64,000 nucleotides of DNA from Kluyvera intermedia. GTDB taxonomy: Bacteria; Pseudomonadota; Gammaproteobacteria; Enterobacterales; Enterobacteriaceae. Made by a program: the position numbers and the translations under genes. Below are positions 23,434 through 34,324 of this stretch, in pieces (positions within the stretch are counted from its first letter, which is position 1; each line of letters starts with the position of its first letter). The notes below the pieces were generated by a model, which saw only the letters and a program-made list of their open reading frames with translations, made no database searches and had not been told where the DNA came from. The DNA lies in NCBI RefSeq assembly GCF_021440345.1, contig NZ_JAKCNS010000019.1:95376-159375 (forward strand), in the 5' to 3' direction.

Positions 23434-24571
23434 GTCACAGCCCCTCGATCTCAATCAATTAGCGCAACAAATCAAACAATGGGGCACTGAACTCGGTTTT
23501 CAGCAGGTCGGTATTACCGATACCGATCTCAGCGAGGCCGAACCTAAACTACAGGCATGGCTGGACAAACAATACCACGGCGAGATGGATTGGATGGCAC
23601 GCCACGGAATGATGCGCGCCCGTCCCCACGAACTGCAGCCCGGAACGCTCCGGGTGATTAGCGTTCGTATGAACTATCTTCCCGCCAATGCGGCATTTGC
23701 CCGCACGCTGAAAAACCCCGAGCTCGGATACGTCAGCCGTTATGCCCTTGGGCGTGATTATCATAAGCTGTTGCGTAACCGCCTTAAAAAGCTCGGGGAA
23801 ATGATCCAGGAACAGTGCGTCTCGCTGAATTTTAGACCGTTTGTCGACTCTGCGCCTATTCTTGAGCGCCCATTAGCCGAAAAAGCCGGAATTGGCTGGA
23901 CCGGTAAGCACTCACTTATCCTTAACCGCGACGCCGGATCGTTCTTTTTCCTCGGTGAACTGTTGGTTGATATACCGCTACCTATCGACCAGCCGGTAGC
24001 CGAAGAGTGCGGGCGATGCGTCGCTTGCATGACCATCTGCCCGACCGGCGCTATCGTTGAGCCGTATACCGTCGACGCCCGTCGCTGCATTTCCTACCTG
24101 ACTATCGAACTGGAAGGCGCAATCCCGGAAGAATTTCGCTCGCTCATCGGCAACCGTATCTACGGCTGCGATGACTGCCAACTGATTTGCCCATGGAATC
24201 GTTTTTCACAGTTAACCGATGAGGCTGATTTCAGCCCGCGCAAAGCGCTGCATTCGCCCGAACTTGTCGAACTGTTTGCCTGGACTGAGGCCTGGTTTCT
24301 GAAAGTGACTGAAGGTTCGGCGATTCGCCGTATTGGTCACCTGCGCTGGCTGCGAAATATTGCCGTCGCGCTGGGCAACGCCCCGTGGAGCGAAGCCGCG
24401 CTTAACGCCCTGGAAAGCCGCCGAGGTGAGCACCCACTACTCGATGAACACATTGAGTGGGCTGTAGCGCAGCAAATTGCTCGCCGTAATGAGGGAGTGA
24501 TTGAGGTACAGCTCCCGAAGAAACAGCGTCTGGTGAGAGTGGTCGAAAAAGGCTTACCGCGCGATGCCTAA
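23432..24571 (+). CDS. queG: epoxyqueuosine reductase
   Basis: The 379-residue enzyme begins MSQPLDLNQLAQQIKQWG. The N-terminal cobalamin-binding domain is followed by two [4Fe-4S] motifs, CGRCVACMTICPTG and CDDCQLICPWN, and a C-terminal HEAT-like region that grips the tRNA. It performs the last step of queuosine synthesis at position 34 of GUN-anticodon tRNAs. The frame is open far upstream, but only the ATG at 23432 gives the length and N-terminus of E. coli QueG. That ATG overlaps the opposing nnr start. Confidence 0.96.
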
Positions 24572-24574
24572 GAT

Positions 24575-24591
24575 ACTCACAGCCTGTGAGT
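24575..24591. repeat. short perfect palindrome after queG
   Basis: Arms ACTCACAG and CTGTGAGT around a single C lie 4 bases after the queG stop. No U-run follows on the plus strand (TAAAAATAAAA follows), so it is at best a weak 3' end. The remaining sequence up to 24780 is AT-rich and holds no gene I can support. Confidence 0.4.
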
Positions 24592-24780
24592 AAAAATAAA
24601 AACACATTGCGTTTCAACACGCCAAAGTTCGTCAAGCGATCGCGCTAACATTTTGAAACGATATATTCTCTTATATTTCAACAAGATAAATAAACACGTA
24701 AAAATCTTACGAAAATTAGCATGCTAATAACGCGATGACAGGCTGTGGATAACTCTGTTTACAAGAGTATTTCAGGAACG

Positions 24781-24814
24781 AAAAAAACAACCTCAACGAA
24801 TGATTTCATTGTGG
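24781..24814 (-). terminator. terminator of the tRNA-Gly operon
   Basis: On the minus strand CCACAATGAA and TTCGTTGAGG form a 10-bp stem (one mismatch, one G-T) with a 4-base loop, then TTGTTTTTTT. It lies 27 bases past the last tRNA. Confidence 0.75.
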
Positions 24815-24840
24815 AAGTATTTTTGTTTTGGAAGAAAATT

Positions 24841-24916
<76 letters not shown>

Positions 24917-24949
24917 TTGGGTGTGTCTACTGCGACTACTTTCAAATTT

Positions 24950-25025
<76 letters not shown>

Positions 25026-25059
25026 TTGGGTGTGTCTACTGCTACTGCTTTCAAATTTT

Positions 25060-25135
<76 letters not shown>

Positions 25136-25195
25136 AAAATCTGGCAATTTTTGTTGCTGTCGTAATTCGCATTTCTGCTTCGTTACGGGAGGCGC

Positions 25196-25223
25196 ATTAT
25201 ACGAGAATTCTTTCCCCCTGCAA
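25196..25223 (-). promoter_or_regulatory. stringent-type promoter of the tRNA-Gly operon
   Basis: On the minus strand, -10 TATAAT (complement of 25196-25201) is 16 bases from -35 TTGCAG (complement of 25218-25223). The G+C-rich discriminator GCGCCTCCC after the -10 is typical of stable RNA promoters repressed by ppGpp and DksA. Confidence 0.8.
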
Positions 25224-25315
25224 CCCCCCTTGAAGCGATTTTTTAATTTTTTCGTTCAAGTGCTGGATAAATCGGCAGATTGCCTATTTTAGCGCCAATT
25301 CATCCCTTTAGCACG

Positions 25316-25861
25316 TTAAAGCTGAATAAAATGTTCGCGATAGTAGGCTAACTCGGCCACCGACTCGCGGATATCATCCATCGCCTGGTGAGTACCCTGT
25401 TTTTTAAAGCCCGGCAGAATTTCCGGCTTCCAGCGACGCGCCAACTCTTTTAAGGTGCTGACGTCCAGATAGCGGTAGTGGAAATAGGACTCCAGCTCCG
25501 GCATGTATTTAAACAGGAAGCGACGATCCTGACCGATACTGTTGCCACAGATTGGTGATTTGCCTTCCGGCACCCACTGTCTCAGAAATTCCAGCGTTGC
25601 CAGTTCCGCTTCACGATCGCCCAGAGTACTGGCCTTCACGCGTTCAACCAGTCCGCTACCGGTATGGGTACGGACATTCCAGTCGTCCATTAACGCCAGC
25701 TGCGCATCCGACTGATGGACAGCGATGGTTGGCCCTTCCGCCAGGATATTCAGCTGTGCATCGGTCACCAGCGTGGCGATTTCAATAATGCGATCGCGCT
25801 CGGGATCCAGACCCGTCATCTCCAGATCGATCCAAATCAGGTTGTTTTCATCTGCACTCAT
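25316..25861 (-). CDS. orn: oligoribonuclease
   Basis: The 181-residue protein starts [20 protein letters not shown]. It is a DEDDh exonuclease: Asp/Glu in IDLEMTG, Asp in NSIGQDRRF, and the His and Asp of [12 protein letters not shown]. It degrades diribonucleotides such as pGpG to monomers and is essential in E. coli. A start four codons earlier (25873) is possible in frame but the chosen start gives the exact E. coli length. It is divergent from rsgA. Confidence 0.97.
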   Translation of the reverse strand: MSADENNLIWIDLEMTGLDPERDRIIEIATLVTDAQLNILAEGPTIAVHQSDAQLALMDDWNVRTHTGSGLVERVKASTLGDREAELATLEFLRQWVPEGKSPICGNSIGQDRRFLFKYMPELESYFHYRYLDVSTLKELARRWKPEILPGFKKQGTHQAMDDIRESVAELAYYREHFIQL

Positions 25862-25967
25862 GTTATTTTCCACCCTTCTGTCTTACCTGCCGCGGTAGGT
25901 TAACTAGTATTAATTAGCGTGTATCATAGAGGTTTTGCCCAACATGGGCGACCAGGAGTCAGCACGA

Positions 25968-27023
25968 TTGAGTAAAAATAAACTCTCCAAAGGTCAGCAG
26001 CGCCGCGTAAAAGCCAACCATGAGCGCCGCCTTACAACAACTGCGGAGAAGCCAGATTACGACGATAACCTGTTTGGCGAAGCCGCCGAAGGTATCGTCA
26101 TCAGCCGCTTTGGTATGCATGCCGACGTGGAGTCCGCCGATGGCGAAACCCACCGCTGCAACATCCGCCGGACTATCCGTTCACTGGTTACTGGCGACCG
26201 CGTCGTCTGGCGCCCGGGTAAAGCCGCCGCGGAAGGTGTCAGAGTTAAAGGCATCGTCGAAGCAGTACATGAGCGCACATCAGTGCTTACCCGTCCGGAC
26301 TTTTACGATGGCGTAAAACCGATCGCCGCCAATATCGATCAAATTGTTATCGTTTCCGCCATTTTGCCTGAACTGTCGCTCAATATTATCGACCGTTACC
26401 TCGTGGCCTGCGAAACGCTCGACGTTGAGCCTCTGTTGGTGCTCAATAAGATCGATTTGTTGGACGAAGAAGGCATGGCTTTCGTCAACGAACAGATGGA
26501 TATCTATCGCCGCATCGGCTATCGCGTCCTGATGGCGTCCAGCCATACTCAGGATGGCTTAAAGCCGCTAGAAGAAGCGCTCACTAACCGAATCAGCATC
26601 TTCGCCGGGCAGTCCGGTGTCGGTAAATCCAGCTTGCTGAACGCGCTGTTAGGGTTGAGCGATGACAGTATCCTCACCAACGACGTCTCCAACGTTTCAG
26701 GGCTGGGGCAACACACCACCACCGCGGCGCGTCTGTATCACTTCCCGCACGGCGGCGACGTTATTGACTCCCCGGGCGTTCGTGAATTTGGCCTGTGGCA
26801 TCTCGAGCCAGAACAAGTGACCCAGGGTTTTGTCGAATTCCATGATTACCTTGGCCATTGCAAATACCGCGACTGCAAGCACGATACCGATCCAGGCTGC
26901 GCTATCCGTGAAGCCGTGGAGAACGGAAAGATTGCCGAATCACGTTTCGAACACTATCACCACATTCTGGACAGTATGGCGCAGGTAAAAACGCGTAAAA
27001 ACTTTTCAGAGACCGATAAATGA
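25968..27023 (+). CDS. rsgA: small ribosomal subunit biogenesis GTPase RsgA
   Basis: From the TTG at 25968 the protein has 351 residues and begins (M)[20 protein letters not shown], as in E. coli, where TTG is also the start. AGGAG lies 9 bases before it; an ATG at 25944 is an in-frame alternative. The order is an OB domain, a circularly permuted GTPase (NKID motif before GQSGVGKSS, then DSPGVREFG), and a C-terminal zinc knuckle with [14 protein letters not shown]. RsgA checks maturation of the 30S decoding centre and is stimulated by the ribosome. Confidence 0.94.
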   Translation: MSKNKLSKGQQRRVKANHERRLTTTAEKPDYDDNLFGEAAEGIVISRFGMHADVESADGETHRCNIRRTIRSLVTGDRVVWRPGKAAAEGVRVKGIVEAVHERTSVLTRPDFYDGVKPIAANIDQIVIVSAILPELSLNIIDRYLVACETLDVEPLLVLNKIDLLDEEGMAFVNEQMDIYRRIGYRVLMASSHTQDGLKPLEEALTNRISIFAGQSGVGKSSLLNALLGLSDDSILTNDVSNVSGLGQHTTTAARLYHFPHGGDVIDSPGVREFGLWHLEPEQVTQGFVEFHDYLGHCKYRDCKHDTDPGCAIREAVENGKIAESRFEHYHHILDSMAQVKTRKNFSETDK

Positions 27024-27041
27024 GAACTATGATTTTGCCGA

Positions 27042-27070
27042 CTGACATTTTTGCTAACAATCGCTAGAAT
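27042..27070 (+). promoter_or_regulatory. promoter of psd-mscM
   Basis: -35 CTGACA (27042-27047) and -10 TAGAAT (27065-27070) are 17 bases apart, leaving a leader of about 65 bases to the psd TTG. In E. coli psd also responds to envelope stress factors, but I see no confident sigma-E element. Confidence 0.55.
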
Positions 27071-27143
27071 CGGCCGCTTTTCTCATTGAGATCCGACGCC
27101 CGTCGTCGGGTCAGGAACGACACATATTGGCCTGGAGGCTACC

Positions 27144-28139
27144 TTGTTAAACTCGTTTAAACTTTCACTGCAATACATTCTGCCTAAACTGTGGCTTACG
27201 CGTCTCGCAGGCTGGGGTGCAAGCAAACGAGCGGGATGGCTGACCAAATTGGTTATCGATCTGTTCGTCAAATTCTACAAGGTCGACATGAAAGAGGCGC
27301 AGAAGCCGGATACCGCCAGCTACCGCACTTTCAACGATTTCTTTGTTCGTCCGCTGCGTGAAGATGCCCGCCCGGTCAACACAGACCCAAGCGTTCTGGT
27401 GATGCCAGCCGATGGCGCTATCAGCCAATTGGGTGCTATTGAAGGCGATAAAATTCTGCAGGCCAAAGGTCACGACTACTCGCTGGAAGCGCTGCTGGCC
27501 GGTAACTACATCATGGCCGACCTGTTCCGTAACGGTACCTTTGCCACCACCTATCTCTCCCCACGTGACTATCACCGCGTCCACATGCCGTGCAACGGTA
27601 TCCTGCGTGAGATGATCTACGTGCCGGGCGATCTGTTCTCCGTGAATCATTTGACGGCGCAGAACGTACCAAACCTGTTTGCCCGTAACGAGCGCGTTAT
27701 CTGCCTGTTCGATACCGAATTCGGCCCAATGGCGCAAATTCTGGTTGGCGCGACCATCGTCGGCAGCATTGAAACCGTCTGGTCCGGCACCGTCACGCCA
27801 CCGCGTGAAGGCGTGATCAAGCGCTGGACCTATCCGGCAGGCGATCAGGAAGGTTCTGTGGCACTGCTGAAAGGCCAGGAAATGGGCCGCTTCAAACTGG
27901 GTTCAACGGTGATTAACCTGTTTGCGCCGGGTAAAGTGACGTTGGTTGAAGCGCTGAAAAATCTGTCGGTGACTAAACTGGGTGAACCACTGGCTATCTC
28001 CACCGAAGTCGTGGCTGAACCAGAAGCCGCGGTTGAACCAGAAGTCGTCGTTGAGCCGGAAGTTATCGTTGAGCCAGCCACCAAACACGTTGAGCAGGAC
28101 GTTGCTCCGCAGGCTGACGAAAAAAAAGAGCAAAGCTAA
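27144..28139 (+). CDS. psd: phosphatidylserine decarboxylase proenzyme
   Basis: The 331-residue proenzyme starts at a TTG with TGGAGG 5 bases upstream. The self-cleavage motif LGST is in [10 protein letters not shown] (Ser254 becomes the pyruvoyl group), and the conserved [11 protein letters not shown] segment lies near residue 140. The enzyme forms phosphatidylethanolamine at the inner membrane. After the domain comes a repetitive acidic tail of Val-Glu-Pro units ([13 protein letters not shown] region, about 293-315), slightly longer than in E. coli (322 residues). mscM follows 20 bases later. Confidence 0.96.
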   Translation: MLNSFKLSLQYILPKLWLTRLAGWGASKRAGWLTKLVIDLFVKFYKVDMKEAQKPDTASYRTFNDFFVRPLREDARPVNTDPSVLVMPADGAISQLGAIEGDKILQAKGHDYSLEALLAGNYIMADLFRNGTFATTYLSPRDYHRVHMPCNGILREMIYVPGDLFSVNHLTAQNVPNLFARNERVICLFDTEFGPMAQILVGATIVGSIETVWSGTVTPPREGVIKRWTYPAGDQEGSVALLKGQEMGRFKLGSTVINLFAPGKVTLVEALKNLSVTKLGEPLAISTEVVAEPEAAVEPEVVVEPEVIVEPATKHVEQDVAPQADEKKEQS

Positions 28140-28159
28140 TTACTGAATAAGGGTCTGAT

Positions 28160-31100
28160 GTGCGCCTGATTATCACTTTACTGATGGCCTGGTGCCTCAG
28201 CCAGGGGGCGTACGCAGCGACGCCCCTCAATGCTCGACAAATAGCCCAGGAACTGGAACAGGCGAAAGCGGCCAAGCCCGCTCAGCCTGAAACCGTCGAA
28301 GCATTACAAAACGCCCTTACTGCGCTCGAGGAGCAAAAAGGCTCCCTCGAGCGCACCGCGCAGTACCAGCAGGTTATCGACAATTTCCCCAAACTCTCCC
28401 AGACGCTGCGCAGCCAGCTTAACAACCTGCGTGATGAACCACGTCAGGCACCGGAGGGAATGAGCTCTGATGCGCTAAATCAGGAGATTTTGCAGGTTAG
28501 CAGCCAGCTACTGGAAAAAAGCCGCCTGGCCCAACAGGAACAGGACCGCGCCCGCGAAATCGCTGATTCCGTCAACCAATTACCGCAACAGCAGACCGAC
28601 GCCCGTCGTCAATTGAACGACGTTGAGCGCCGCCTCGGAACCAGCACCGGCAATTCACCGCTGGCGCAGGCGCAGGCTCTCAGCCTGCAGGCCGACTCCA
28701 GCAAGCTGAAGGCATTGGTCGATGAACTGGAGCTGGCGCAGCTTTCCGCTAACAATCGTCAGGAGCTGGCGCGTATGCGCTCGGAGCTGGCGCAGAAACA
28801 GAGCGAACAGCTCGACGCTTATCTACAGGCACTGCGTAACCAGCTCAATAGCCAACGCCAGCGCGAAGCGGAACGGGCGCTGGAGAGCACCGAACTGCTG
28901 GCCGAAAACAGCGAGAATCTGCCAGTCGGGATCGTTGACCAGTTTAAAATTAACCGCGAGCTTTCCCAGGCGTTGAATCAACAGGCCCAGCGCATGGATC
29001 TGGTCGCCTCCCAGCAGCGTCAGGCCGCGAACCAGACCCTACAGGTCCGCCAGGCGCTCAACACGCTGCGCGAGCAGTCACAGTGGCTGGGAGCATCGAA
29101 TCTGCTCGGCGAAGCGCTGCGTGCCCAGGTGGCCCGCCTGCCTGAGATGCCAAAGCCGCAGCAGCTGGATACCGAAATGGCGCAACTGCGTGTGCACCGC
29201 CTGCGCTATGAAGATCTACTGAACAAGCAGCCGCAATTACGCCAGATCCACCAGGTTGACGGCCAGCCGCTCACCGGCGAGCAAAACCGCATTCTTGAGG
29301 CCCAGCTGCGCACCCAGCGTGAACTGTTAAACTCCCTACTTCAGGGCGGCGACACACTGATCCTTGAGCTTACTAAGCTGAAAGTCTCCAATAGTCAGTT
29401 GGAAGATGCGCTAAAAGAGGTGAACGAAGCGACGCACCGCTATCTGTTCTGGACCTCCGATGTACGCCCTATCGACTTTAGCTGGCCGATTGAAATCGTG
29501 CAGGATCTGCGTCGGCTGATCTCGCTGGATACCTTTAGTCAGCTAGGTAAAGCCAGCGTCATGATGGTCACTAGCCGCCAGACGTTATTCCCGCTCTTTG
29601 CCGCGTTACTGTTGGTTGGCTTTAGCATTAGCTCGCGTAAACACTTCACGCGTTTTCTGGAGCGCTCCAGCGCCCGCGTAGGCAAAGTCACCCAGGACCA
29701 CTTCTGGCTAACGATGCGCACGGTGTTCTGGTCGATTCTGGTGGCCTCACCGCTGCCGGTACTGTGGGCAACTTTGGGCTACGGTCTTCAGGAGGCTTGG
29801 CCTTACCCACTGGCGGTGGCTATCGGCGATGGCGTCACCGCCACCGTGCCGCTGCTGTGGGTGGTGATGATCTGCGCCGCCTTCGCCCGCACTAACGGTC
29901 TGTTTATCGTCCACTTCGGCTGGCCGCAAAACCGTGTCGCCCGTGCCATGCGCTATTACCTGATGAGCATCGGACTCATCGTGCCGCTTATCATGGCGCT
30001 GATCATGTTCGATAACCTCAACGACCGGGAGTTCTCCGCATCGCTAGGCAGACTCTGCTTTATCCTGATCTGCGGTGCGCTGGCGGTGGTTACACTCAGC
30101 CTGAAGCGCGCGGGCATTCCACTGTATCTCGACAAAGAGGGCAACGGTGATAATCGGGTCAACAGCATGCTGTGGAACCTGATGATTGGCGCGCCGCTGG
30201 TCGCTATTTTTGCCGCCGCCGTCGGCTATCTCGCCACATCGCAGGCTCTGCTGGCGCGTCTGGAAACCTCGGTTGCCATCTGGTTCCTGCTGCTGGTGAT
30301 TTACCACGTCATCCGCCGCTGGATGCTTATCCAGCGCCGCAGACTGGCGTTTGAACGAGCCAAACACAAACGCGCTGAAATGCTGGCGCACCGTGCCAGA
30401 GGTGAAGAAGAAGCCCACGCCACCAGCCTCGAAGGAACCGCAGAGATGGAGGTGAGTGAGGTCAATCTCGACACTATCAGCGAACAGTCTCTGCGTCTCG
30501 TCCGCTCGATTCTGATGCTGATTGCGCTGGTATCGGTGATTATCCTGTGGTCGGAAATCCACTCGGCGTTTGGCTTCCTCGAGAACATCTCGCTGTGGGA
30601 TGTCACCTCTACCGTGCAGGGCGTTGAAAGTATTGAACCGATTACCCTCGGCGCGGTACTCATCGCCATTCTGGTGCTGATTATCACCACCCAGCTGGTA
30701 CGTAACCTGCCCGCGCTACTCGAGCTCGCGATTCTCCAGCATCTCTCCCTGGCACCGGGTACCGGGTACGCCATTACCACCATCACGAAATACATTCTGA
30801 TGATGATTGGTGGCCTGATGGGCTTCTCACTGCTGGGGATTGAGTGGTCGAAACTGCAATGGCTGGTTGCCGCCCTCGGTGTCGGTCTCGGCTTTGGTTT
30901 GCAGGAGATATTCGCCAACTTTATCTCTGGCCTGATTATTCTGTTTGAGAAACCAATTCGTATCGGCGATACGGTCACTATTCGCGACTTAACCGGGAGC
31001 GTCACGCGCATCAACACCCGAGCCACCACCATCAGCGACTGGGACCGCAAAGAGATTATCGTGCCAAACAAGGCATTTATCACCGAGCAGTTTATCAACT

Positions 31101-31483
31101 GGTCGCTGTCGGACTCAGTCACCCGCGTGGTGTTAAGCATCCCGGCACCGTCGGACGCCAACAGCGAAGAGGTCGCGCAGATCCTACTGACCGCCGCCCA
31201 CCGCTGCTCGCTGGTGATTGATACACCGGCGCCGGAAGCGTTCCTGGTAGATTTACAACAGGGGATTCAGATTTTCGAGCTGCGTATCTACGCCGCCGAG
31301 ATGGGTCACCGCATGCCGCTGCGCCACGAACTGCACCAGCTGATTCTGGCCGGTTTCCGCCAGCATGGTATCGATATGCCGTTCCCGCCGTTCCAGATGC
31401 GCTTAGAGAGTATCAATGGCAAGAAATCGGCGAACACGCTGACCTCTGCGGGCCGTGCCAGCCGCCAGCCGGGCAGTCTGTAA
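28160..31483 (+). CDS. mscM: miniconductance mechanosensitive channel MscM (YjeP)
   Basis: The 1107-residue protein has the same length as E. coli MscM. A signal peptide (MRLIITLLMAWCLSQGAYA) is followed by a large periplasmic coiled-coil region rich in Gln and Ala (to about 470), a run of membrane helices, and a C-terminal MscS core with the pore-lining GLGFGLQEIFANFISG near residue 908. It opens under moderate membrane tension to release solutes. The start is GTG with AAGGG 6 bases upstream. It is co-transcribed with psd. Confidence 0.96.
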   Translation: MRLIITLLMAWCLSQGAYAATPLNARQIAQELEQAKAAKPAQPETVEALQNALTALEEQKGSLERTAQYQQVIDNFPKLSQTLRSQLNNLRDEPRQAPEGMSSDALNQEILQVSSQLLEKSRLAQQEQDRAREIADSVNQLPQQQTDARRQLNDVERRLGTSTGNSPLAQAQALSLQADSSKLKALVDELELAQLSANNRQELARMRSELAQKQSEQLDAYLQALRNQLNSQRQREAERALESTELLAENSENLPVGIVDQFKINRELSQALNQQAQRMDLVASQQRQAANQTLQVRQALNTLREQSQWLGASNLLGEALRAQVARLPEMPKPQQLDTEMAQLRVHRLRYEDLLNKQPQLRQIHQVDGQPLTGEQNRILEAQLRTQRELLNSLLQGGDTLILELTKLKVSNSQLEDALKEVNEATHRYLFWTSDVRPIDFSWPIEIVQDLRRLISLDTFSQLGKASVMMVTSRQTLFPLFAALLLVGFSISSRKHFTRFLERSSARVGKVTQDHFWLTMRTVFWSILVASPLPVLWATLGYGLQEAWPYPLAVAIGDGVTATVPLLWVVMICAAFARTNGLFIVHFGWPQNRVARAMRYYLMSIGLIVPLIMALIMFDNLNDREFSASLGRLCFILICGALAVVTLSLKRAGIPLYLDKEGNGDNRVNSMLWNLMIGAPLVAIFAAAVGYLATSQALLARLETSVAIWFLLLVIYHVIRRWMLIQRRRLAFERAKHKRAEMLAHRARGEEEAHATSLEGTAEMEVSEVNLDTISEQSLRLVRSILMLIALVSVIILWSEIHSAFGFLENISLWDVTSTVQGVESIEPITLGAVLIAILVLIITTQLVRNLPALLELAILQHLSLAPGTGYAITTITKYILMMIGGLMGFSLLGIEWSKLQWLVAALGVGLGFGLQEIFANFISGLIILFEKPIRIGDTVTIRDLTGSVTRINTRATTISDWDRKEIIVPNKAFITEQFINWSLSDSVTRVVLSIPAPSDANSEEVAQILLTAAHRCSLVIDTPAPEAFLVDLQQGIQIFELRIYAAEMGHRMPLRHELHQLILAGFRQHGIDMPFPPFQMRLESINGKKSANTLTSAGRASRQPGSL

Positions 31484-31491
31484 TCGAAGCA

Positions 31492-31517
31492 CCTTCTCCC
31501 CTTTTTAGGGGAGAAGG
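31492..31517. repeat. palindrome between convergent mscM and yjeM
   Basis: Perfect 10-bp arms (CCTTCTCCCC/GGGGAGAAGG) around a 6-base T-rich loop lie 8 bases after the mscM stop. The same C-rich/G-rich style of palindrome occurs inside dsbD. No U-run follows, so its terminator strength is uncertain. Confidence 0.5.
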
Positions 31518-31629
31518 AATCACGCAATACTCGCTTTATTTTTGGTTCGTTCGCGTGGCGTCACCGACGCTTCGCTTCACCACCGGCAGTATTTCGTCGG
31601 TAGTGTATTGCATAGCCTGACTACCGCAT

Positions 31630-33132
31630 TTATTCCGCGGCCAGGTGCGGTCGGGGGTCGGCCCTGTGGCGATAGTTTTCGTAAATAGCCATCGCCAGCA
31701 GCGAGAAGAAAATCGGCCCGCCAACCATCCACAGTGCGCTGTCCCAGTCTCCCTTCTCGATTACCGGCTGAATCACGGTAAAGATGTTGGCAAAAGCAAC
31801 CACCAGCACCACCACGCCCGTGGCAAGCCATATTGAGACCTTCGTTTTGAAGAGAACAAACGGACGGTCGAGATCCATTTTGGCTTTAAAGAACGGGAAG
31901 GCCAGCGCCAGGAACAGATACGGCAGGGTCATGGAAACGTTGGCCATCAGCGTCAGCTTGTTATAGAACGCCGAAGCGGTATCGCCGCCAAAAGAGACCA
32001 GCAGAATAAACAGGCTCACCAGCGCGCACTGCATCCACATCGCCGTGGATGGCATGCCATTTTCATTGAGACGGGTCATTGACGCTGGCCACAATGCTTT
32101 TGGCGTTCCTTGAATAATCGCCTTCAGCGGTGAGTAGATTAAAGTAAAGAATGCGCCGGTATATGCGAGGAACATCGACAACCCGGTAATTCGTGCAAAC
32201 CAAACCCCTACCGTGGCGGCCGCTGCTGGCGAAAGATGCAAGGCGTTGCCCAGTGTCGCTCCCAAACTGGACATCAACACATAGGTAATGTTGCCAAGGT
32301 TAACCGAGCTGTCACTTAAAATTTGCTGCCAGTTGGTGCTAACACCCCACAAGAATATCGCCAGCGAATAACCAATAGAAATAACTATCGCCGCAAAGAC
32401 AATACCTTTGGCGAAGTTCTTTTCCGGACTTTCCGTTTTATCTACCAGACCACCCACGGCTTCAATGCCACCGTAAGCAAAGATTGCAAATACTACAAAC
32501 GATAAAACTGCCAGCCCCGATTGATAACCCGGGTTTGGCGAGGTGATGAAATTAATTGGCTGTGCAAAGTGGCCGCCATTTAATAACAAAATAGCAATAC
32601 TTACTAACAATAAAACCAGATTAAGACACATCACAGCAATACCGCCAATGGCAGTAATACGTGCAATTTTATTAATTCCTTTTGCCGCAACCATCGTGAC
32701 CAGCACCATCCAGACTACCGCCAGTACACCTACCACCTGCGTCGATGCCAGGCCAGCAAAGCTCCCGTGCTGAGTCATGTCAGAGCCAAACAGGAAGGTC
32801 GAAAACGGTACCCACACCTTCGCCGACGTGCTCACCATCCAGATAACGTAGGAAGAGAACCACATAAAGGTACCAATAAACGCATAGCGTGGGCCGACGC
32901 TATTATTCATCCACGAATAGATCCCCCCCTCTTCTTTACGATAGGCAGCCCCCATTTCAGCCATCATTAAGGCAAAGGGAATAAAGAATAAAAGTGCGGA
33001 AAATATATACCAGACGATGGCGCTATATCCCATCAGATAAAATGCGGAGGGGCTATTGGCAAAACCAAAAACTGAAGTAAATATCATCAGGATGAGGCCA
33101 ATAAGGCTCATCTTTTTTATTGACTGGGTCAT
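31630..33132 (-). CDS. yjeM: APC-superfamily amino acid permease YjeM
   Basis: The 500-residue integral membrane protein has about 12-13 predicted helices and begins MTQSIKKMSLIGLILMIFTSVFGFANSPSA. It belongs to the amino acid/glutamate:GABA antiporter branch of the APC family, with FAIFAYGGIEAVGGLVDKTE as a family signature. The substrate is not established. It follows epmA on the same strand behind a terminator hairpin, and converges with mscM. The length matches E. coli YjeM. Confidence 0.9.
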   Translation of the reverse strand: MTQSIKKMSLIGLILMIFTSVFGFANSPSAFYLMGYSAIVWYIFSALLFFIPFALMMAEMGAAYRKEEGGIYSWMNNSVGPRYAFIGTFMWFSSYVIWMVSTSAKVWVPFSTFLFGSDMTQHGSFAGLASTQVVGVLAVVWMVLVTMVAAKGINKIARITAIGGIAVMCLNLVLLLVSIAILLLNGGHFAQPINFITSPNPGYQSGLAVLSFVVFAIFAYGGIEAVGGLVDKTESPEKNFAKGIVFAAIVISIGYSLAIFLWGVSTNWQQILSDSSVNLGNITYVLMSSLGATLGNALHLSPAAAATVGVWFARITGLSMFLAYTGAFFTLIYSPLKAIIQGTPKALWPASMTRLNENGMPSTAMWMQCALVSLFILLVSFGGDTASAFYNKLTLMANVSMTLPYLFLALAFPFFKAKMDLDRPFVLFKTKVSIWLATGVVVLVVAFANIFTVIQPVIEKGDWDSALWMVGGPIFFSLLAMAIYENYRHRADPRPHLAAE

Positions 33133-33301
33133 TTGACCCTCCTTTACTCTGAACCATTATTTTACACGCCGACAGGACACCGCATTGCGAACTTGCATGA
33201 GCAAGGCAATGGGAGAGCGACGATAGAATTTGCTGGCAGGATGATAGCAAACAACCAGAGGAATATTGTGACAATCAGCGGCAATTAAAAAATATATAAC
33301 C

Positions 33302-33330
33302 ATAAAATGACGCATTGCGCGTCATTTTAT
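33302..33330 (-). terminator. hairpin after epmA
   Basis: Perfect 12-bp arms (ATAAAATGACGC/GCGTCATTTTAT) around a 5-base loop lie 16 bases downstream of the epmA stop. On the minus strand TTTTAT closes the stem, so the U-run is part of the hairpin. Confidence 0.65.
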
Positions 33331-33346
33331 CTTGTTAAATAGTGTG

Positions 33347-34324
33347 TTAAGCCCGTTCTACGCTAAATGCCAGCACGTCAGCCAGACTTTCAGCCCCTAG
33401 CGCCAGCATCACCAGACGGTCAACTCCCAGTGCCACACCGGAACAATCCGGCAGGCCGGCCGCTAACGCGTCCAGCAGGTTTTGATCGATCGGTTGTTGT
33501 GGCAAACCACGCGCGGCGCGCTTGCGGTTGTCCTGCTCAAAACGCTGCTGCTGCTCACGGGCATCGGTCAGTTCATGGAAACCATTTGCTAGCTCCATCC
33601 CCTTGAAGTAAACCTCAAAGCGCTCGGCTACCCGATGATCTTCCGTACTGATCTGCGCCAGCGATGCCTGACTTGCCGGGAAGTGATAGACAAACGTCGG
33701 GCGTTCTTTACCAATATGTGGCTCAACGCCGAAGGTAAAGAGCAACTGTAGCAACGTGTCGCGATCCTCTTCGGTATCCGCAATGTTGCTCAGGTCGAGC
33801 TTCGCCGCCACTTCACGCATCTGAGCTTTGTCCGCCGACAGCGGGTCAATTTCCAGATGACGCTGGAACGCCTGCTGGTAAGAGAGACTCTCGGCAGGCT
33901 GGGTTTCCAGCACCTGCTGCAGCAGATCATCAACCTCGTTGATCAGGCGATACATATCAAAGTGCGGACGGTACCACTCCAGCATGGTGAATTCCGGGTT
34001 GTGGTGACGTCCCATTTCTTCATTGCGGAAGCTTCTACACAGCTGGAAAATGGGGCCACAGCCGGCTGCCAGCAGGCGCTTCATGTGATATTCCGGGCTG
34101 GTCATCAGATAAAGATTCATGCCCTGAGAATGCCCCGGGCCAACAAAGCGAGTCTCAAACGGTACCATATGGATGTCAGTAACCGTTGCCTGGCTCATGC
34201 AGGGCGTTTCCACCTCCAGTACGCCGCGGTCAGCAAAAAAACGACGGATTTCCGCCATTAGCGCCGCACGTTTTAACAGATTGGGAATGGAGGCGCTCGG
34301 CTGCCAGGTTGCCGTCTCGCTCAT
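33347..34324 (-). CDS. epmA: EF-P--(R)-beta-lysine ligase EpmA
   Basis: The 325-residue protein is a class II lysyl-tRNA synthetase homologue without the anticodon-binding domain. It begins [18 protein letters not shown]. Motif 2 is [19 protein letters not shown] and motif 3 lies in [16 protein letters not shown]. It attaches (R)-beta-lysine, made by EpmB, to Lys34 of EF-P. The ATG at 34324 has GGAG 8 bases upstream; a frame to 34378 adds 18 residues without homology. It is divergent from frdA. Confidence 0.96.
   Translation of the reverse strand: MSETATWQPSASIPNLLKRAALMAEIRRFFADRGVLEVETPCMSQATVTDIHMVPFETRFVGPGHSQGMNLYLMTSPEYHMKRLLAAGCGPIFQLCRSFRNEEMGRHHNPEFTMLEWYRPHFDMYRLINEVDDLLQQVLETQPAESLSYQQAFQRHLEIDPLSADKAQMREVAAKLDLSNIADTEEDRDTLLQLLFTFGVEPHIGKERPTFVYHFPASQASLAQISTEDHRVAERFEVYFKGMELANGFHELTDAREQQQRFEQDNRKRAARGLPQQPIDQNLLDALAAGLPDCSGVALGVDRLVMLALGAESLADVLAFSVERA

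Noticed and set aside
24575..24591. Palindrome after queG as a rho-independent terminator
   Set aside because: No U-run on the plus strand follows it; listed as a repeat only.
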